Position numbers and translations under genes: made by a program
Part shown: piece by piece, positions 34,000-45,320 of the stretch
Layout of the letters: each line of letters starts with the position of its first letter
Position numbering within the stretch: the stretch's first letter is position 1
The notes under the pieces: model-generated
Told to the model about the DNA's origin: nothing
The model's input: the letters and a program-made list of their open reading frames with translations, nothing else
Database searches by the model: none
From: Microplitis mediator
Taxonomy: Eukaryota; Arthropoda; Insecta; Hymenoptera; Braconidae
Assembly: GCF_029852145.1 (NCBI RefSeq)
Contig: NC_079975.1
Location: forward strand, 16,675,275-16,739,274
Reading direction: 5' to 3'
DNA length: 64,000 nucleotides

Positions 34000-34735
34000 G
34001 ATTTTGCCTAATCATATATGATTATATATGTTCATATATATGATCATATATGATTATATATAATCATATATGAAGTTATATATAATTATATATGACCCCA
34101 TACATAATTAGATCTGATCATACCTGGCTGTTATAAGCCCATATATAAGTCTATAAATAATCAGATCTGATAATATATAAGTCTATATATAATTAGATCT
34201 GATCAGATCTGATTATATATAAGTCTATGTATAATTAGATATGATCATACCTGGCTGTTATGACCCCATATATAATCATACATAAGTCTATATATGATCA
34301 GATCTATTTATATATAAGTCTATATATAGTTAGATCTGATCATACCTGGCTGTTATGACCCCATATATAATCATGTACAAGTCTATATATGATCAGGTCT
34401 GATCATATATGAGTCTATATATAATTAGATATAATCATACCTGGCTGTTATAACTCCATATATAACCATATATGAGTCTATATATGATCAGATCTGATCA
34501 TCTATAAGTCTATGAATAATTAGATATAATTATACTTAGCTGTTATAACCCCATATATGATCATATATAAGTCTATACATGATGAGATCTGATCAGACAT
34601 GATTGATACAAACCCATATATAATTAGATATAGGCCTATGTATAATTAGATCTGATCAGACTTGACTGATATAAACCTATATGTAGTTATATATGTCTAT
34701 GATTAAATCTGATCAGATTTCATTGATATGAAACC
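34000..34735 (+). repeat. Tandem array of P1
   Basis: Units of about 95-110 bp; the phrase CATACCTGGCTGTTAT or a variant recurs at about 34120, 34244, 34341, 34437 and 34533. More diverged units follow to 34735. Palindromic TGATCAGATCTGATCA is repeated throughout. Confidence 0.8.
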
Positions 34736-34745
34736 TATAAATATT

Positions 34746-34815
<70 letters not shown>

Positions 34816-35016
34816 GACAATTTTTTAATATCAATGTTATTAAATTTTTATTCTGTCAACTATCAATCAAACTTAAATCCCCAATACTTAAAAAATGTTC
34901 AAAGGTTTCGGCAGTAATTTAAAAGTATAAAGTATTAATTTGATTATTTGAGTTAAGTAATGCCATAAACGTTTCTTAATTGTAAGTGTATAACAGACTA
35001 GAGGATCAGACTACAA

Positions 35017-35124
35017 ACCATCGATAACCAAAGTTAAGCAACATCGGCGTTGGACATTAATTGGATGGGTGACCTCGTAGTAAAATAATTGTCGATGGTT
35101 AATAATTTTTTTTTTTTTTTTTTT
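35017..35124 (+). ncRNA. 5S rRNA-like Pol III module with T-run
   Basis: CGATAACCAAAGTTAAGCAA and the following CATCGGCGTTGGACATTAA and TTGGATGGGTGACCTCG align with the middle of animal 5S rRNA. They cover the A box, intermediate element and C box, the internal Pol III promoter. CCATCGA (35018) and TCGATGG (35092) pair as a closing helix. A 19-base T-run (35106-35124) follows directly and would terminate Pol III. It is too diverged to be ribosomal. It is a 5S-derived promoter or small RNA carried by P1. Confidence 0.65.
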
Positions 35125-35457
35125 ATTTAATTTTAACCGACATTGATATTGATGAAGGCAATAAATCCTAATTGAACTACTTAATTAATAATTTACAGAT
35201 ATTCTAAATGAGATTCTAAAAATGACTATATTCGTTCATGCATGATTATATATAATCATATATGATCATGTATAAACAGATCAAGTAATGTATGATCAGA
35301 CCTGGCCAATTTTTGGATCTGATCATATATAGACAATTATGCATGATCATATATGATTAGGCAAAATCATTTTTTCCCGGGTGGTGTTATTATTTCTAAT
35401 ATAAGTGTGTTATCATTGTAGTGTATAAGTGATATTAATTTAAGATACCAATCACTA

Positions 35458-35788
35458 CCCTCGCAGATTTGAATCACGGTGGAAACAACGTGGAAGTGTA
35501 AACACCGTGGATCCACCGTGGTTACACGGTGGGTTTGTTCCATTTTACCACCGGGTATACACAGTGTTCCCACTGTGATTACGCGGTGTACCCACCGTGA
35601 TTCCACGGCGGCTTTGTGCTATTTCACCACCGTGGTTCCACGGTGTATCCACCGGGTAATCACAGTGAAAACACCGTGTATACACGGTGGCAAAGCCACC
35701 GTGGAATCACGGTGGATACACCGCGTAATCACAGTGGTACAATGAAACAAACCCACTGTGTTTCCACCGTGATTCAAATCTGCGAGGG
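35458..35788. mobile_element. Q1: inverted-repeat element of CACGGTGG motifs
   Basis: Termini CCCTCGCAGATTTGAATCAC and its inverse, flanked by TA on both sides (35456-35457, 35789-35790). Almost the whole body is made of CCACCGTG/CACGGTGG half-sites separated by short TTNCA-type spacers, so a single strand could fold into many alternative hairpins. Reading frames through it are a by-product of the repeat. Confidence 0.85.
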
Positions 35789-36775
35789 TACAATTTGGTG
35801 TCAGAAGTGCGCGTAACCTTCGTGTGTACTTACAAATATAAAATAAAAATAACTGTCAATATATCGTGACGCGATGGGAAAAGAAAAAGTTTGAAACGAT
35901 CGTGTTTTTAATATTAAAAAAAGACGTAAATTCAGTGATCAATTAAACGAGTTTAGTGAAAACATATTTTTTTAAATTTGTGATAAAGTGCGCGTGTGAA
36001 TTTAAATAAATTTAGTGATGAATTAAATAAGTTTTATGAATATATGTTATTATATTAAAGTGCGTGTAGTAAAATAAGTAAATAAGTAATATAAATAAAT
36101 ACGGTCATGAATGAATTAAAATTTGTGAATATATTTTATAATATAGATTTCAAGTGCGTGTAATAATTTAAACGAATTCAGTGATTAAATAATTAAGTTT
36201 TGTGAAAATATTTTTCTTAATCGGTGTAAAAGTGCGTATTTGAATTTATATGTGTGATGTACTATATATAAAAAAAAAAAAAAAAAATCGTGATTAATAA
36301 ATTAGCGTTGTGAAAATATTTCTATTAATTTGTGTTAAAGTGCGGGTATGAGTAATTACGTGTGTGATAAAAATATAAAATAATAGTGATCAAAATATTA
36401 AACGTCGGGTAATCTTATTTTTTTTTTCAACAAAACAGTGAAGCCGGAAGAATATATTATTAGCATCAATTGAGGAGTTATGGACAACTCGAAATTCAGA
36501 AAAGATAAGTATCATTATTTAATAATAATAGTAGTTAGGTAAAATTAAAATAAAAGAAACATCATTTTATCAAACATAAACTAACTAAAAATATCGTGAC
36601 ATCTAAGCGCTCTTTTGTTTTGTAATCGATTGACGTAATTAATAAACCGGGTATATTTAATGATTTTGTGTTGAAGAACAATAGATAAAAAATTTTGTAT
36701 AGATAGTCATTTTTGAAAATTTTTATCTGGGCTATATATAATATACCTCAAGTATTTATCGAGTTAATAAATATA

Positions 36776-38274
36776 CACTGTAAGAAATAAGGTACTGACA
36801 TCAAACTCTCTAAGAGTTTGACAAATTTCCTCTTCAGTGAAACCAAATTCGTTTGAAGTAACGAAAACTAGTTTGTCTTAAGAAAATCATTTTTATTGAA
36901 TGAAAATCTCTACTCGATTATTAGAAATTGATTAAGCGTTTATATTAAAGTTTTTAAGTTTGACCGTAATTAAATTAACATTTAAACGAATAGTAAAATA
37001 TATTTTAATTAAAGTTTGAATGTACTTGATTTAAAAATAAAAAATTGTTGAAGCAAACTTTTCAATTTTTAGAAATTTAACTGAAACTTTTGAAACGTTG
37101 AGTTTGACAGCTTCACATGTTTCAATGAAACAAAAGGAGTTTCCTATAATACCGAACGTGTCGTGTCAACCGACGAGTTTCTTGGAGAGAGAATCCAACG
37201 AGGTTGTAGGAATAATTTGACGCTCTCACATTAAAACTGAAAAATATTCGACAAGAATATAAATGTAATCGTTACAAAATATCGAACTATATTTGAATGA
37301 AAGTCTTTATATTATCGGTTAAATAAAAAAATTTATTTATAAAAAGAGTCACATATTTATCACGTTTAGATCAATGTATAAGCAATTGACTGTATATATC
37401 CATTCAATATGAGAACAAAGTCCTAGAAGCACAACTAAACTCAAACTTCCTACTGGTCCCGTAGCGTAGCGGTAAAGCGCCTGACTCTCGCGCGTAAGGT
37501 GCTAGGTTCGATTCCTCCGGATACTAATTCTACGATTATTTAATTTTTCACTAAAAACTGAGTATGTCAGAACTATTTGTAAAGTGTAATGTATGTAATA
37601 CAATAATAATAATAATATAATGTAATTGTCCCAATACTTAATATAAAAAAGTGATAATAATACTAATAGTAATAATAATAATAATAATAAAAATAAAATC
37701 AAAAATAAAAAAATTAGTAAGAAAAAAAAATTGTTTTTAAATTAATCATTGATGAAATAATTAAAGGCAATATTCACTTGATGCAGATTAATGTTTTTTT
37801 GGATCAATGCAATACAGCAACTTGAAACAATTCGATTTTTTATTGTATCAATTGCAAGGACAGTTTCAACGGACCTACAAAAATATTACTTTCAACACTA
37901 AAATTCATTTGCTTTAATAAAATTTTGACTTAACTGAAAATTGATACCTTCAATCACCTAACAATTTACTTTGAGTGAAATTTTTAATTATTCTATATAA
38001 AACAAAAATCATTATTGTATCAACAGTTTCAATGACTTGAACTAATTTCTATTTTTTTTTAAATGAAAAAAGTTATTGAGTTATATCAAATACTATAGAG
38101 TTAGTTCAAACGACTTGGTTCCTTCCCTCAAGAAACTCTCAGTTGAAGCAAAATATACTGTCAAACGTAGAGGGCGGTAGACTCAATCGCTTGACGCGCT
38201 TGGCTGTATCCAAACGCACGGAGTACTTGAACCAAACGAATCTGGTTTGACGTCAGGAATCTTTTTTTACAGTG
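36776..38274. mobile_element. B2: TA-flanked inverted-repeat element with tRNA-like module
   Basis: Ends CACTGTAAGAAATAAGG and the inverse of CACTGTAAAAAAAGATTC, with TA on both sides (36774-36775, 38275-38276). Motifs of the type GTTTCAA/TTGAAAC recur through both halves. A tRNA-like module is at 37455-37524. B2 is an uninterrupted counterpart of B1 and shows where C1 entered B1. It is 1499 bp with no ORF. Confidence 0.8.
37455..37524 (+). other. tRNA-like Pol III module of B2
   Basis: A-box-like TAGCGTAGCGGTAAAGCG and B-box-like GGTTCGATTCC at tRNA spacing. TTTTT at about 37543 is a possible Pol III stop. Acceptor and anticodon stems are poor, so it is not a functional tRNA. It is shared with B1 at 9826-9895. 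Confidence 0.65.
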
Positions 38275-38412
38275 TAGTTTTATACGGATGAAAAGGAAAG
38301 TTTTATGAAACTGCTGAGATTACTATCATGAGTTAAATTAAAAAAGAAAAAAGTCGATATTAACGGAAATAATTGAAAAATTTATTTACTTCAATGCGAT
38401 TGGGAGGGTCGA

Positions 38413-39607
38413 CCCTGATTAAAAAAATGTATTTGGCAGGATTAAAAAGGATTAAAATTTTAATACTTTCAAATCCTGCTAAATACTGTAAATCCTTTTT
38501 CAAAATTCACGATGAATCATATTAAATACTTTTTAATACTAAAATAATCGAAAGGAGTAGAAGGATTTGAAAGGATTTAACTAGCATTTGAAATTTCTAG
38601 TTCTATTGAATACTTTTTGATCCTGAAATAATGTTTTTATTTCGTTATCTTTTTAGGATATAAAAGGATTCAACCAGTATTTAAAATTTTTAATGCTATC
38701 GAATACTTTTTAATCCTGAAATAAAGTTTTTATTTCAATATCTTTTTAGGATATAAAAGGATTCAACTAGCATTTGAAATTTCTAATGCTATTGAATACT
38801 TTTTAATCCTGAAATAATATTTTTATTTCGTTATCTATTTAGAATATGAAAGGATTCAACCAGTGTTTGAAATTTCTAATGCTACTATTTCTAATACTTT
38901 TTAATCCTGAAATCATGTTTTCATTCCGTTATCTTTTTAGGATATAAACGAATTTAATCAGTATTTGAAATTTCTAATGCTACCGAATACTTTTTAATCC
39001 TGAAATAATGTCTTCATTCCGTTATGTTTTGAGGATATAAACGGATTTAACCAGTATTTGAAATTTTTAATGCTATTGAATACTTTTTAATCCTGAAATA
39101 ATGTTCTCATTCCTTTATCTTTTTAGGATATAAACGGATTTAACCAGTATTTGAAATTTTTAATGCTATTGAATACTTTTTAATCCTGAAATAATGTTTT
39201 TATTTCGTTATCTTTTCAGGATATAGAAGGATTTAACCAGTGTTTTAAATTTCTAATGCTACCAAATACTTTTTAATCCTGAAATAATATTTTTATTTCA
39301 TAACCTTCTTAGGATATAGAAGGATTGAACCAGTATTTAAAATTTCTTATGCTACCGAATACTTTCTAATCCTGAAATAATTTTAATATTTCGTTATCTT
39401 TTTAGGATTAAAAAGTATTTAAAAGTATTTAACAGTTTAAATCATTTCAAATCCTGTTAAATCATGTTTTCAGGATTAAATAGTATTTAACAGAATTAAA
39501 AAATTTGAATCATGTTAAATCCTTCTGAATCATATTTTCAGGATTCGATAGCATTTATAAGGATATAAATTTTTTTAATCCTGTCAAATACTTTTGTTTA
39601 ATCAGGG
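38413..39607. mobile_element. G2: CCCTGATTAAA element with 94-bp tandem array
   Basis: Termini CCCTGATTAAAAAAATG and TTTAATCAGGG. About nine units of roughly 94 bp (38580-39420) contain AGGATATAAAAGGATT, CTAATGCTATTGAATACTTT and TTAATCCTGAAATAATG. No clear target duplication is seen here. G3 carries the same array in the opposite orientation. Confidence 0.75.
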
Positions 39608-40290
39608 TTTAGATAAGAGCATCATCCGGATGTCAAATCGGAAATTATCTTTATGTTAGTGTTTAAGTTGTTCTAAGGATATTTATTACTTATTTATGCT
39701 TGTAACTGTTAAATCTTTATAAATAAAACTCCTTTTTGAAACGAACGCATTCGGAACTAAATATTTAATCTGTTACTTCATGCTATTCAATACTATATAT
39801 ACTCAAGACTGAGTTATAAGAAAAATTATTTTATTAAATACTAGAAAATTAAAAGAATTCGATATTTATAAAAAAAAAATTTTTGCCTTCATTTGTAAAT
39901 CATCAAGTTTTCTTAATTTAAGAATATTTTATTTTAAATTATGATAAATAATAAATATTTACTGTTGAAATATTAATCTAAATGATGTTCTTTTTATTTT
40001 TTGCGATAGTTTAAATTCAATTTATACAGTTTTGAAAAAAAGTTATTCAATTTTTTTATTAATTTATTTTTATTTACAGATAATACAGGTAAAGTTTCGC
40101 TCGGAAATTCCTAAAATAGCTAAATTTTTAATAATTAAAATACATATGTGCCCAAATATTTGATAAACTTACAGATAATTATAGGAGCATTTATGAAATA
40201 ATTGATATTATTTTTTTTTTAATTTCATTTCTATCGATTAATGACATTAAAAATTCTAATTTTGATTTTGAAATTGGATCAATGATAGAT
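39608..40290. other. Unassigned AT-rich stretch
   Basis: Lies between G2 and Q3. No gene or repeat terminus was recognised. The first 200 bp are slightly less AT-rich. Confidence 0.4.
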
Positions 40291-40291
40291 G

Positions 40292-41234
40292 TACCGTATC
40301 AGATCACTATCAAAGTAGAGTTGAATCATGGAGAAAACACTAATAATTTTCTGTGAAAATATCATAGAGTCACAGTGCTAATACTACTAGGTCTCCATGG
40401 GATCACAGTAAAATCATGGTAAAACCACTATGAACTGACTGTGAAACTATTGTGAAGCCGCAGAGTTGACACCATCAGATTACTATGGAATCACAGTGAA
40501 TTCTTAGTGAAACCACGATCAACTTACTGCAAATCCATGGTAAAGCCTCAGTGTTACCATTGTCGGGTTACCATAAATCGATACCCTCACAAATTTGAAT
40601 CACGGTGGAGACACGGTGGGTTTGTTCCATTTTACCACTGTGATTACGCGGTGTATCCACCGTGATACCACGGTGGCTTGACCACTGTGTATACACGGTG
40701 TTTCCACTGTGATTACGTGGTGGATACACCGTGGAACCACGGTGGTGAAATAGCACAAAGCCACCGTGGAATCACAGTGGATGCACCGCGTAATCACAGT
40801 GGAAACACCGTGTATACACAGTGGTCAAGCCACCGTGGAATCACGGTGGATACACCGCGTAATCACAGTGGATACACTGTGTATACCCGGTGGTGAAATG
40901 GAACAAACCCACCGTGTAACCACGGTGGATCCACGGTGTTTACGCTTCCACGGTGTTTCCACCGTGATTCAAATCTGCGAGGGTAGTTCATCGACAGTAA
41001 GATTATCATGAAACTATAGTAAATTAAGCGTAAGCCTACGAAAGAATCACAAGTGAAATCACAATGGAACTACCATAAAATTACTGTAAAATTACTACAG
41101 AACCACAGTGACGAAATGGCACAAAATGACTGTGAATTCACTATGAAATTACCGTCAATACACAGTAAACTCACGGTAAAATTGATTTCACTGTGATTTC
41201 ACTGTGATTTTACAGTAACTCCAAATCCGCGAGG
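40292..41234. mobile_element. Q3: old, diverged Q element carrying Q2
   Basis: The right end CCAAATCCGCGAGGG is a Q terminus. The left end near 40292 (ACCGTATCAGATC...TTGAATCATGG) is a diverged Q start. Degenerate TCACAGTGAAATCAC phrases fill the body. Q2 is nested in it. Confidence 0.5.
40584..40983. mobile_element. Q2: inverted-repeat element of CACGGTGG motifs
   Basis: Ends CCCTCACAAATTTGAATCAC and the inverse of CCCTCGCAGATTTGAATCAC, with TA on both sides (40582-40583, 40984-40985). The body is a comb of CCACCGTG/CACGGTGG half-sites, close in sequence to Q1. It sits inside the more diverged Q3, so Q elements were active at least twice. Confidence 0.85.
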
Positions 41235-41724
41235 GAACATTTTTCATAATAATCTTCAAGTATATTCAACTAGAGATAATTTAATCATTTTAAAACACAG
41301 CTGTATAAACTATTAGTAATAATTTGTAACAAACGCAGATGATATGAAAACGGACTTTGACTTTCAAATAAATAACTTTTCTTAGAAATTTACATCAGCC
41401 GAGGATTAAATCCCTTCTCGCGCTCGACGCATGGGTCTCATGCCCAATCGCCTCGCGCTGATAAGCAACGACGAGTTCAATGACCATTGACTGTGAACTC
41501 TGATCAACAATTCAACCCGGCTTAATAACTCTCAATCCCACTATTTTTGATGATTAGAATACCTTATAAAAACCCTCGCTCTCCGAGCAGGAACACTCTT
41601 AGAGACTTACACACTTAGACACTTAGACTCTTATACGCTTACTCTCTTAAGCTTACACTTAGCGACACTCTTAGCCAGACTCTGAACACCAGATCTTTGA
41701 TATCAGAGCTTATTAAACTATCAA

Positions 41725-42725
41725 CCCTCGCGGTTTTGCGAATGCCGTAAAAATGCCGTAAATTTTCGGCATTTATACACATGCCGTAAATTTACCGTAA
41801 TAATTTGGTAATAATATGGTTATATTGGCCAGTTTTTTTGCTGTACTTATACTGTAGAGTTTCCAGATTATTATAGTAAAATTACTAAAAAAATGCCGAA
41901 CTTTTACCAAAAAAATGCCGTAAAAAAAACTATAAAAATGCCGAACTTTTACCGAAAAAATGCTATATAAATACCGCAATAATGCGATAATTTTATAATA
42001 ATAAAATCGTATTTTTTTGGTAATTATACCGTAGATATCCTGCAATTTTGCCAGATTTATCCTGATATAATGAAAAATTGTAAAAAATTTGGTTTTATTT
42101 TATATTTGCTTCTGCGGTTAAAATCATCGAAAATGTGCAAAGTGTAAAATTTTATATTTTATTATATTAGTTCACACATTTCTTATTGAAACAAAAGAAT
42201 GTAAGTGAAAATAAGAATCCGGGAAAATTGAGGTTTTCAATTTTCTTAAGTTTGTTTGTATAGATACACATACAATTAGTATCAACTTTCGAATAAGCGA
42301 TTTGGCATAATGGTTAACAGATCAGGCTTTAAATCATTAGGACCCGGGATCGAGCCCACGAGTTAGCGGGTTTTTTTTTTTTTTTTTTTTTCATGACAGT
42401 TATTGTACATATAACCTTATAATGTTATATATAATTATATATAATTAAATAAAATTTTATATAATTATATATAATTTTTGTTCCGGGTAGAACGGTTTAA
42501 TGCTGCAAAAATGCCGAAAATATGCTGTATAATTACGGTTTTAATGCTGTTAAAATACTGTATTTTTTCTGTTTTATTACCGTAAATATTCTGAATTTTT
42601 TTCGTAAATTTTTGGTAGTAATGCGGCGAAAAAACTGGCCAAAATAACTTGAATAATACCATATTTATGCTGTATTTATACCGTATAATTCCGGTATTAT
42701 TTCGGTATTTCCAAAACCGCGAGGG
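41725..42725. mobile_element. R: CCCTCGCGG element with tRNA-like module
   Basis: Termini CCCTCGCGGTTTTG and CAAAACCGCGAGGG (inner base differs), AA on both sides (41723-41724, 42726-42727). The LTR at 7412 has a single AA, confirming a 2-bp duplication. Variants of ATGCCGTAAAA/TTTTACGGCAT recur throughout. A tRNA-like module with a long T-run lies at 42296-42391. Confidence 0.8.
42296..42391 (+). ncRNA. tRNA-like Pol III module with 21-T terminator
   Basis: TTGGCATAATGGTTAACA matches an A box and D arm. GGGATCGAGCCCAC is a B box and T arm. Spacing is as in a tRNA (42296-42370), and 21 T residues follow immediately (42371-42391). Stems are imperfect. This looks like a transcribable tRNA-derived module rather than a tRNA gene. 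Confidence 0.65.
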
Positions 42726-42914
42726 AAGTCCATAGTCATACCTTCTGTAAGTTTGACTATTGAACATACATCATTTGTATATTAAGTGTATACTTTCAAT
42801 TTCTAAATTCTATAACTATCAATTGTGATAGTTATCAACTATAAAGTTATTGTTATATCTAAAATACAACCAGTTATTTCGGGTCGCCGTGAGGTGATTT
42901 GCTGTCGAGAACCC

Positions 42915-45048
42915 CCCTGATTAAACAAAAGTATTTGAAAGGATTAAAAAAATTTATATCCCCGGGAAAAAATGATTTTGCCTAATTATATATAATTATA
43001 TATGATTATATATGGAATATATATAATTATATATGGTATTATATATAATTATATATGGTTATATATAGACCTATATATAAGTATATATAGCCTTATATAT
43101 AATTAGACCTAATTATACCGGGAAAAAATGATTTTGCCTAATTATATATGATTATATATAGAATATATATGGTTATATATAGACCTATATATAAGTATAT
43201 ATAGTCTTATATATAATTAGACCTAATTATACCGGGAAAAAAATGATTTTGCCTAATTATATATGATTATATATAGAATCTATATGGTTATATATAGACC
43301 TATATATAAGTATATATAGCCTTATATATAATTAGACCTAATTATACCGGGAAAAAAATGATTTTGCCTAATTATATATGATTATATATAGACCTATATA
43401 TAAGTATATATAGCCTTATATATAATTAGATCTAATTATATCCCGGGACAAAATTATTTTGCCTAATTATATATGATTGTATATGGAATATATATAATAG
43501 TATATATAATAGTATATACCTATATATAGTTATACATAGGTCTATATATGATTAGATCTGATTAGACCTGACCTATATAGACCCATATTTAGTAATTTTT
43601 ATTATATTTTAGATCTTTAGATTTATATATAATCAAATAAAAATTAATTATTTATATATATATATAAGTTAATATTTTATTTATAGAATATATTTAATTT
43701 CTCTAATATATTAGTAAAAATGACTCTAGTAATTTACGTTTGTAAGTACTAATAGTCTAATGACATGATTGTATTATCTATCTATAAATACATAATAAAA
43801 TGTTATATAACAAAAATAAATATATGTAGTAGCACAGTCGTTAATTATACTCTGTATTTATATTTTGAGGGAAATATAATTTGTTATGAATAATTGCAAA
43901 CGTATAATTAAATAATAAACTTCCCTCTGAATACTTCAATATTAATCGTACATGAACATACGTAATTGTACATAAATTACACATAATCATATATATGATT
44001 AAACCCGCCTAATTTTCGGATCTAATTATATATAAAATATGATATATATGTATTATACATAATCATATCTAATTATATATGAGTATATATAACTTATATA
44101 TGATTATATATAATTAGACCTGGCCAATTTTCAGATCTAATTATATATAACGTATTATATATAATCATATATAACCTATATATAATTATATATGAATTAT
44201 ATATAATTAGACCTGGCCAATTTTTAGATCTAATTATATATAAGGTCTTATATATAATTATATATAATTAGGCAAAATCATTTTTTCCCGGGTCCTTATG
44301 AATGCTATCGAATCCTGAAAATATGATTCAGAAGGATTTAACATGATTCAAATTTTTTAATTCTGTTAAATACTATTTAATCCTGAAAACATGATTTAAT
44401 AGGATTTGAAATGATTTAAACTGTCAAATACTTTTAAATACTTTTTAATCCTAAAAATATGATTCAGGATTAAAAAGTATTCAATAGCATTAAAAATTTC
44501 AAATACTGATTAAATTCGTTTATATCCTAAAAAGATAACGGAATGAAAACATTATTTCAGGATTAAAAAGTAATCGGTAGCATTAGAAATTTTAAATTCT
44601 AGTTGAATCCTTTCATATCCTAAAAAGATAACGAAATAAAAACATTATTTCAGGATTAAAAAGTATTCGGTAGCATTAGAAATTTCAAATGCTAGTTGAA
44701 TCCTTTTATATCCTAAAAAGATATTAAAATAAAAACTTTATTTCAGGATTAAAAAGTATTCGATAGCATTAAAAATTTTAAATACTGGTTGAATCCTTTT
44801 ATATCCTAAAAAGATAACGAAATAAAAATATTATTTCAGGATTAAAAAGTATTTAATAGCATTAGAAATTTTAAATGCTAGTTGAATCCTTTCAAATCCT
44901 TCTACTCCTTTCGATTATTTTAGTATTAAAAAGTATTTAATATGATTAATCGTGAATTTTGAAAAAGGATTTACAGTATTTAGAAGGATTTGAAAGTATT
45001 AAAATTTTAATCCTTTTTAATCCTGTCAAATACATTTGTCTAATCAGG
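42915..45048. mobile_element. G3: CCCTGATTAAA element with P2 inside
   Basis: Ends CCCTGATTAAACAAAAG and TCTAATCAGGG, CC on both sides (42913-42914, 45049-45050). The intact LTR at 7577 proves the 2-bp duplication. It carries the 94-bp array of G2 in reverse (44450-44900). P2 (42961-44292) lies near its left end; G2 shows the empty site. Confidence 0.8.
42961..44292. mobile_element. P2: CCCGGG-terminated element with repeated left terminus
   Basis: Ends CCCGGGAAAAAATGATTTTG and its inverse, TC on both sides (42959-42960, 44293-44294). The empty site AATTTATATCCTTAT can be read in G2. The left terminus phrase GGGAAAAAATGATTTTGCCT recurs at about 43118, 43232, 43347 and, altered, 43443, in tandem with its TATATA-rich tail. 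The 5S-like module of P1 is absent. A weak A-box-like TAGCACAGTCGTTAA at about 43831 has no B box. Confidence 0.8.
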
Positions 45049-45116
45049 GCCAATACCTAGAAATACTACAGAACTAGCTGAGCTCAACATCAACATCGTG
45101 CAGTGAAAACGTAACA

Positions 45117-45320
45117 TAACAATTGATCGACCAGGTTATAATGTTTGGCAGTACTAAATTAATACTATTATTGTTTCTACAAAATAATACTATAAACAGT
45201 ATACCCTCACGTGTTATATATCACGACTGCGCATTACTTTACGAGTTTTTCGAGCTTAGTTTGGAAGTCGATTTCTAATAGTGTGCATTAAAACTATTAA
45301 AAATCAACACGACAAAAAAA
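45117..45320. other. Unassigned spacer
   Basis: Lies between the LTR end and K4. Nothing recognisable. Confidence 0.4.

Larger units (their letters stand above)
33987..35381. mobile_element. P1: CCCGGG-terminated element with 5S rRNA-like module
   Basis: Ends CCCGGGAAAAAATGATTTTG and its inverse, with TG on both sides (33985-33986, 35382-35383). The left two-thirds is a tandem array (34000-34735) of about eight 95-110 bp units built from GATCAGATCTGATCA and ATACCTGGCTGTTAT. Then come a TA microsatellite (about 34750-34815), a 5S rRNA-like segment with a T-run (35017-35124), and the right terminus. There is no ORF. Confidence 0.8.
33806..36770 (+). mobile_element. Fragment of a second LTR retrotransposon: LTR, primer site, leader
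   Basis: An LTR starting TGTAACGAATG (33806) and ending CACTACA (35792) is about 260 bp once P1 and Q1 are removed. It includes AATAAA at about 33941. It is followed after ATT by TGGTGTCAGAAGTG (35796-35809), which matches the complement of a tRNA-Leu 3' end and fits a primer binding site. 35810-36470 is leader with diverged tandem units of 70-100 bp ending in AAAGTGCGTGTG. An ATG at 36480 opens a very short frame only, so the coding region is lost. Confidence 0.6.
41235..45116 (+). repeat. Second LTR copy of the first retrotransposon, split by R and G3
   Basis: Sequence from AACATTTTTCATAATAATC (41235) to ACGTAACA (45116) follows the 3' LTR at 6965-7643, with R (41725-42725) and G3 (42915-45048) inserted. 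The first 270 bp are missing. No retroelement body is attached, so it behaves as a truncated solo LTR. Confidence 0.8.

Noticed and set aside
34000..34735. CRISPR-like array
   Set aside because: Units are contiguous, diverged and lack unique spacers; this is a eukaryotic minisatellite in a transposon.
35367..35816. Small ORFs across Q1 (and Q2 at 40568-41011)
   Set aside because: They follow from the CACGGTGG repeat in several frames and on both strands.
36480..36545. Start of a second gag gene
   Set aside because: The frame from this ATG closes after about 20 codons.
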